Source: DASRJG01 sp964647625
GTDB lineage: Bacteria; Acidobacteriota; Polarisedimenticolia; Polarisedimenticolales; DASRJG01
Length of the DNA: 64,000 bases
Assembly: GCA_964647625.1 (NCBI GenBank)
Contig: CAZYHZ010000019.1
Span: 8,642-72,641, forward strand
Reading direction: 5' to 3'
Shown here: piece by piece, positions 60,966 to 64,000 of the stretch
Layout: each line of letters opens with the position of its first letter
How positions within the stretch are numbered: position 1 is the stretch's first letter
Notes under the pieces: model-generated
What the model saw: the letters and a program-made list of their open reading frames with translations, nothing else
What the model was told of the DNA's origin: nothing
The model's database searches: none
Translations under genes and position numbers: made by a program

Positions 60966-61409
60966 CTATTTCTCCACGCGCTGAGCTTCCGCGGACAATC
61001 GGTCGAGGTTCTGCTCGTTCGCGACGGTGACGAACTTGACGATCTGCTGGAAATGCTCGACGGTGTCGAACGTTTGACGCCAGCTCACCTCGGTCCCGCC
61101 GGCTGTCGCACGCAGCCCGACGGTCAAGATGAAGTGATGCCCTGACAGGTGCTCGATCTCGACGATCTTGTCGGCTTCGATGCGGGTGAAGCGGCTCTCG
61201 TTCGGATAGTCCGTACCGTCGGGCCCGTGCATCGTCAGGCGCCAGGCGCCGCCGGGAACGAAGTCGAACTGGTGGATCGTGCTCGTGAATCCCGCCGGCC
61301 CCCACCAACGAGCGACGCGCGTCGGATCGCTCATCGCCGCGAAGACTTCGGACGGCGTCGCCGGGAGCACGCGGCTTCGGAAGTCGGAGCGGTTGTCGAT
61401 GGATTCCAA
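60966..61409 (-). CDS. SRPBCC (AHSA1-like) domain protein
   Basis: 147 residues. The START-like fold pattern is clear: RSRVLPATPSEVFAAMSDPT, VARWWGPAGFTSTIHQFDFV, GGAWRLTMHGPDG and a C-terminal helix VEHFQQIVKFV. AHSA1-type proteins bind hydrophobic ligands or act as co-regulators; no specific function can be assigned. The start is a TTG 7 bp after GAGG. It converges on the YfhO-like gene with 7 bp between stops. Confidence 0.85.
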   Translation of the reverse strand: MESIDNRSDFRSRVLPATPSEVFAAMSDPTRVARWWGPAGFTSTIHQFDFVPGGAWRLTMHGPDGTDYPNESRFTRIEADKIVEIEHLSGHHFILTVGLRATAGGTEVSWRQTFDTVEHFQQIVKFVTVANEQNLDRLSAEAQRVEK

Positions 61410-61455
61410 CTGATGACCTCGTAAACACCGGTGCGGGTCGCACCGGAGTCCGCCG

Positions 61456-61746
61456 TCACACGCTCAACGCACTCGCAACGGCTTCGGGGTTCTGAGCTGC
61501 GACGCGAAGAAGCGCCTGCGCCGGTCCGTCCGGAATTCGCCGCCCCTGTTCCCAGTTACGAAGCGTTCCCACGCTGACGCCAATCATCAACGCGAATTCG
61601 GTCTGCGACTTTCCCAGGCGATCGCGGATGCGTCTGACGTCCGCAGGCTTGAAAGTCGTCGTACGGCTGGGGCGCATTTTCTTGCGACGGATCTTTCCAG
61701 CCTGCCGAACGCTCTTGACGAGGTCGTCGAAGTCGTTGGTCCTCAT
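61456..61746 (-). CDS. higA: HigA-like HTH antitoxin
   Basis: 96 residues with a Lys/Arg-rich N-terminus and an XRE-type helix-turn-helix (VRRIRDRLGKSQTEFALMIG, SVGTLRNWEQGRRIPDGPAQ). It should bind the toxin and repress the operon by binding the palindrome at 62069-62085. ATG overlaps the TGA of the toxin frame (ATGA, 61743-61746). Toxin-first order is the HigBA arrangement. Confidence 0.88.
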   Translation of the reverse strand: MRTNDFDDLVKSVRQAGKIRRKKMRPSRTTTFKPADVRRIRDRLGKSQTEFALMIGVSVGTLRNWEQGRRIPDGPAQALLRVAAQNPEAVASALSV

Positions 61747-62060
61747 TTGAGCTCCTCTCGAACAATTCGCGCCAGGATTCGCAGCTGGTCCGCCGTCAGA
61801 TCCTCTTGAACGCTCTTGGCATACGCGAACAGCACGTAGAGCGTGCTGTCACTCCGATTCCAGTAGTAGATCAAGCGGATGCCGCCTCGCTTGCCGGCCC
61901 TTCTCGTGGCCAAGCGAACCTTTCGAAGCCCACCACCGCCTTTGATCAGCGGACCCTGCTCCGGTCGCAACAAGAGACCGATCTGAAGCGCCTGACAGTC
62001 CTCGTCCGACAACAACTCCTTCTAGCGCTTGGTAAAGACAGGGGTCTCGACGAAGCGCAT
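61743..62060 (-). pseudogene. higB: HigB/RelE-type toxin gene interrupted by in-frame TAG
   Basis: From the ATG at 62060 the frame reads MRFVETPVFTKR, then TAG (62024-62022), then KELLSDEDCQALQIGLLLRP and on through GGLRKVRLATRRAGKRGGIR and LIYYWNRSDSTLYVLFAYAK to the stop at 61743. Apart from that codon it is a complete 105-residue HigB-like toxin: both the N-terminal strand (FVETPVFTKR) and the RNase-core GGLRKVR/KRGGIRLIYY motifs are present. Translation could restart at TTG 62015 or 62012, immediately after AAGGAG, giving about 90 residues without the first strand. Most likely the toxin is inactivated, unless the stop is read through or the base is a sequencing error. Confidence 0.8.
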
Positions 62061-62065
62061 GCCTA

Positions 62066-62071
62066 ACTATA
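62066..62071 (-). promoter_or_regulatory. -10 box of toxin-antitoxin promoter
   Basis: TATAGT on the minus strand, 6 bp before the toxin ATG and overlapping the palindromic operator. No good -35 is visible 16-18 bp upstream. Either a very short leader or another start site is possible. Confidence 0.35.
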
Positions 62072-62085
62072 CGCCAATGGCGTAT
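62069..62085. promoter_or_regulatory. Palindromic operator of HigBA-type operon
   Basis: ATACGCCA-A-TGGCGTAT: 8-bp perfect arms around one base, lying just upstream of the toxin start and overlapping the TATAGT box. Position and symmetry are as expected for autorepression by the HTH antitoxin. Confidence 0.65.
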
Positions 62086-62116
62086 TTGGTTCGCTCGGTC
62101 TGTCGAACGCCCCGTT

Positions 62117-62158
62117 CAGAGGCGCGAAGCGCCGCGTGACGCTCTAGTGGGGCCTCTG
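62117..62158. repeat. Nested inverted repeat between TA locus and glycosyltransferase gene
   Basis: Outer arms CAGAGGC (62117-62123) and GCCTCTG (62152-62158), with an inner perfect hairpin GGCGC-GAA-GCGCC (62121-62133). It may be a terminator-like or REP-type structure. The remaining bases of 62086-62285 hold no recognisable gene. Confidence 0.35.
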
Positions 62159-62285
62159 AGACATCTCCCGGTCGGCTCGAGTCAATTCAGTCCGTCGGTC
62201 GTCAGCACTCTCTTCTTGTAAATACCTACGCCACCGCGAGCTCCCCATAGGCAACGGAAGAGATACACGGCATCGACTCCGCGGA

Positions 62286-63779
62286 CTAATTGATTGGAAC
62301 CAGTGTGATCGCCGCGTCCTGCACGATCTTTCCGTTGGCGGGGTCCATGCTGCCGGTCACCTGGAAGTTTCTCGGGTGGGCGGTGCCGATCGCGAGCTCA
62401 ATCAGTAAAGCCATGACGACGAGGCAACCCAGTGCGACGACGGCGCTCCGAGCGCGCGGGGCGCGGAGACGGCTCCACAGCTCGATAAGCACGACCGACT
62501 GAAAGAGAAACACGATTGGCGCCGACTGAAGGCAGAAGCGCACGTAACCGAAAGACGCCAGCGTAACGGCGACACCGAATCCGATGGTGAGCCAGAGCAT
62601 CGCCGTGCTTCGCAGCATCGTCCGGGACAGGAACAGTCCGGCGGCGAGCAACACGAGCGCGACCGGTTTCCACAGCCACATGATCGGAACGAACACATCG
62701 ACCGGGCGCCGCGTGCCGGCGAGGCCGCCGGGCCAGTTGGACAGGCCGAAGCCGAGCGCGTAGGCGTCGGAGGCGAGCACGAGCTTCCTTGCGAGGAGGT
62801 TCGCCGCCGCCACAGGCCGGCCGAGCAGGAAGCTCCAACCCATGCGGTAGCCGTCCAAGTAAACGGCGAGCTGCGCTGGGTCGCGCATCTCTATCATGCC
62901 CTGCCCCATGCTGGGAAGAATCGCGTCGGGCCGGAACGTGCCGTCGGCGTTCGCGTTGTTCGCCATCGCAAAGACGAGCGGACCTGTCGCCGAGACTCCG
63001 ACCCATGTGGGAAGGGGTCGCGGAAGGCCGGTCGTGACCGCGTTGAATCGCGTGAGCGCTTCGTGGTTGTGGAGGGCCCACGGCATGGTGACGACGATGG
63101 CGAGGGCTGCGATGGCGGCGGCGATCCCGGCGATGCGGCGCTTCGACTGCTCGGGGTGAGCCAGCGCGAGCGCGATCGGGATCAGCGCCGCCAAGCCGAG
63201 GTGCTCGGCCCTCGCGAGCGTGCCGACTCCGAGCAGGACGCCGCTCGCCGCGACGAGCAGCCCGACGCGACGGCGCGAGCCCGAATCCAGCGCTTGCCCC
63301 AGGAGCACCGTGAGGAGCACCTGGGCCGTGAGGATCGGGATGTAGATCGACTCGACGTTCGGCGAGACGGCGGTGACGCACAGGCCGAACGAAAGCGTTG
63401 CCAGAGTTGCCGCGACGATGGCAGTGCGGCGGTCCCAGATCGCTCGTCCCAACAGATACGTCAGCGGGACGGTCGCGCTCGAGATGACGGCGATGACGGC
63501 GCGCATCTGCGTCGGGTGCTCGCCGACGAGGCCGATGATCCACGACAACAAGTAGGCGAACGCGGGCGGGTGCAGCGGGATGCCTTGGTCGAAGAGCCCG
63601 CCGCGTAGCAGCGTGAGCGCGAACTCGCGGTAGATGCGGCTGTCACCGTAGTAGAAGACGCTGAAGGGCAGGTCGCGATCGACGGTCGCCCACAGGAACG
63701 GCAGGCGCGTCGCTGCTGCGAGCACGAAGAGGCCGGCGCAGAGCGGAAGATCGGACCGGTCTTTCTCCTCGCGTTTCAC
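62286..63779 (-). CDS. GT-C (ArnT/PMT-like, family 39) membrane glycosyltransferase
   Basis: 497 residues, about 11-12 TMs. The first extracytoplasmic loop holds candidate acidic catalytic residues (WATVDRDLPFSVFYYGDSRI); LHPPAFAYLLSWIIGLVGEH and the following ISSATVPLTYLLGRAIWDRR are typical of dolichyl/undecaprenyl-phosphate-sugar transferases of the PMT_2 type. The acceptor (lipid, protein or polysaccharide) is unknown. The GTG at 63779 opens the frame; no ribosome site is evident. It lies downstream of the terminator at 63801-63832, so it should have its own promoter, which I could not find. Confidence 0.8.
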   Translation of the reverse strand: MKREEKDRSDLPLCAGLFVLAAATRLPFLWATVDRDLPFSVFYYGDSRIYREFALTLLRGGLFDQGIPLHPPAFAYLLSWIIGLVGEHPTQMRAVIAVISSATVPLTYLLGRAIWDRRTAIVAATLATLSFGLCVTAVSPNVESIYIPILTAQVLLTVLLGQALDSGSRRRVGLLVAASGVLLGVGTLARAEHLGLAALIPIALALAHPEQSKRRIAGIAAAIAALAIVVTMPWALHNHEALTRFNAVTTGLPRPLPTWVGVSATGPLVFAMANNANADGTFRPDAILPSMGQGMIEMRDPAQLAVYLDGYRMGWSFLLGRPVAAANLLARKLVLASDAYALGFGLSNWPGGLAGTRRPVDVFVPIMWLWKPVALVLLAAGLFLSRTMLRSTAMLWLTIGFGVAVTLASFGYVRFCLQSAPIVFLFQSVVLIELWSRLRAPRARSAVVALGCLVVMALLIELAIGTAHPRNFQVTGSMDPANGKIVQDAAITLVPIN

Positions 63780-63797
63780 GCGGCAGGACCATACACG

Positions 63798-63832
63798 AAA
63801 AAAGCCCCGCCCTCTTTCGAGAGCGGGGCTTT
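63798..63832 (-). terminator. Intrinsic terminator of the rightmost secreted-protein gene
   Basis: AAAGCCCCGC (63801-63810) and GCGGGGCTTT (63823-63832) form a 10-bp stem with a 12-nt loop. On the minus strand it ends in a run of six T residues (63803-63798). It stands 35 bp after the stop at 63867. Confidence 0.85.
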
Positions 63833-63866
63833 CCCGTCGATCGTCGGATCCGCAATCAGCCGTGCG

Positions 63867-64000
63867 TCACGGGCACGCTCCGGACGAGTTCTGGATGCGC
63901 GGACCGGCCGTCGCGCTCCCGGATGGGCCGAAGCCTCCTGAGTTGTAGGCGCGTATCAGGTACCAATCGAGATTGCCGGCCGGCGGGTCGTGTGTGATGC
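63867..64000 (-). CDS. C-terminal end of a secreted Fn3-like protein (partial)
   Basis: 44 codons are in view: ITHDPPAGNLDWYLIRAYNS, then GGFGPSGSATAGPRIQNSSG and ACP before the TGA. The pattern AGxxxWYLIRAxNSxGxGxxG...GP and a terminal Cys-Pro matches the last Fn3-like strand of the giant exported proteins of this genome (compare the YYLVRA and FYFVARKTSCGE segments at 17290 and 46440). The rest of the gene lies outside the window. The terminator at 63798-63832 follows it. Confidence 0.7.
   Translation of the reverse strand, partial: ITHDPPAGNLDWYLIRAYNSGGFGPSGSATAGPRIQNSSGACP

Noticed and set aside
62061..62160. Possible integron attC site (GTTAGGC just before the toxin ATG and a GGCGC-TTC-GCGCC hairpin)
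   Set aside because: The GTTAGGC core lacks a matching upstream RYYYAAC partner at the other end of the fold, and no cassette array or integrase is visible; coincidence is likelier.
62150..62285. Frame of about 36 codons continuing past the glycosyltransferase stop in the +1 frame
   Set aside because: No conserved motif, mixed wobble bases unlike real genes here, and a length expected by chance.

Overview
The window is a GC-rich chromosomal segment, densely coded on both strands, with no rRNA, tRNA or CRISPR array visible. Adjacent genes very often share a stop/start overlap (GTGA, ATGA or TTGA). The content combines many hybrid two-component systems, a DUF4388/PATAN protein, a large eukaryote-type Ser/Thr kinase with TPRs, geranylgeranyl-reductase and cyclopropane-synthase genes, and giant secreted proteins carrying DUF11, kelch, MopE-like, Cys-rich CDDGNPCT and lamin-tail modules. 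This is the style of Acidobacteriota of the Thermoanaerobaculia/Polarisedimenticolia kind. A myxobacterium-like or other soil bacterium is the alternative. The assignment is inference from gene style, not from a marker gene.

Layout. 1-6311 (-): a hybrid histidine kinase translationally coupled to a giant DUF11/beta-helix surface protein that runs off the left edge. 6536-11213: a PP2C phosphatase, a lipid pair (FAD reductase and CFA synthase), a 27-codon small gene followed by a perfect palindrome, and a pseudo-receiver coupled to a membrane-anchored PATAN protein. 11270-13770 (-): a small secreted protein, an exported amidohydrolase and a PabA/TrpG glutaminase. 13920-18560 (+): a 1,546-residue secreted kelch protein with 14 repeats. 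18652-21949 (+): MASE1 histidine kinase, Rcp1-like regulator and a second receiver with a Cys-rich tail. 21950-24707 (-): DUF4956 membrane protein, an exported protein with kinase-fold-like motifs, and a DUF900 hydrolase.

24744-33285 is a metal-resistance block. A sensor kinase and sigma-54 activator are divergent from a CzcBAC-type RND exporter. The shared intergenic region holds a good -24/-12 promoter and two palindromes that could be activator sites. 33231-36453 carries a secreted SGNH-type protein lacking its last catalytic block and an unknown exported protein. 36467-42139 is a tightly overlapped signalling operon: FHA-GAF protein, Ser/Thr kinase-TPR receptor, NarX-like kinase and NarL-like regulator. 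42293-48255 holds a secreted gluzincin metalloprotease and, convergently, a membrane-TPR protein.

48507-49879 is an insertion sequence with perfect 20-bp terminal repeats, lying 34 bp upstream of a His/Met-rich outer-membrane-type protein. 51329-54270: an fRMsr-like GAF protein and a hybrid PAS kinase. 54257-58593 (-): a complete ABC exporter with a periplasmic adaptor. 58643-60958: a YfhO-like membrane protein. 60966-64000 (-): an AHSA1 protein, a HigBA-type toxin-antitoxin locus whose toxin gene carries an in-frame TAG at codon 13, a glycosyltransferase-39-like membrane protein, a clear terminator, and the C-terminus of another secreted protein.

The most interesting signals are: (i) the exported kinase-fold-like protein coupled to DUF4956; (ii) the sigma-54-controlled metal exporter with an apparently near-leaderless transcript; (iii) the FHA/STPK/two-component relay; (iv) the 27-residue gene with its palindrome; and (v) the nonsense-interrupted toxin that keeps its operator and antitoxin.
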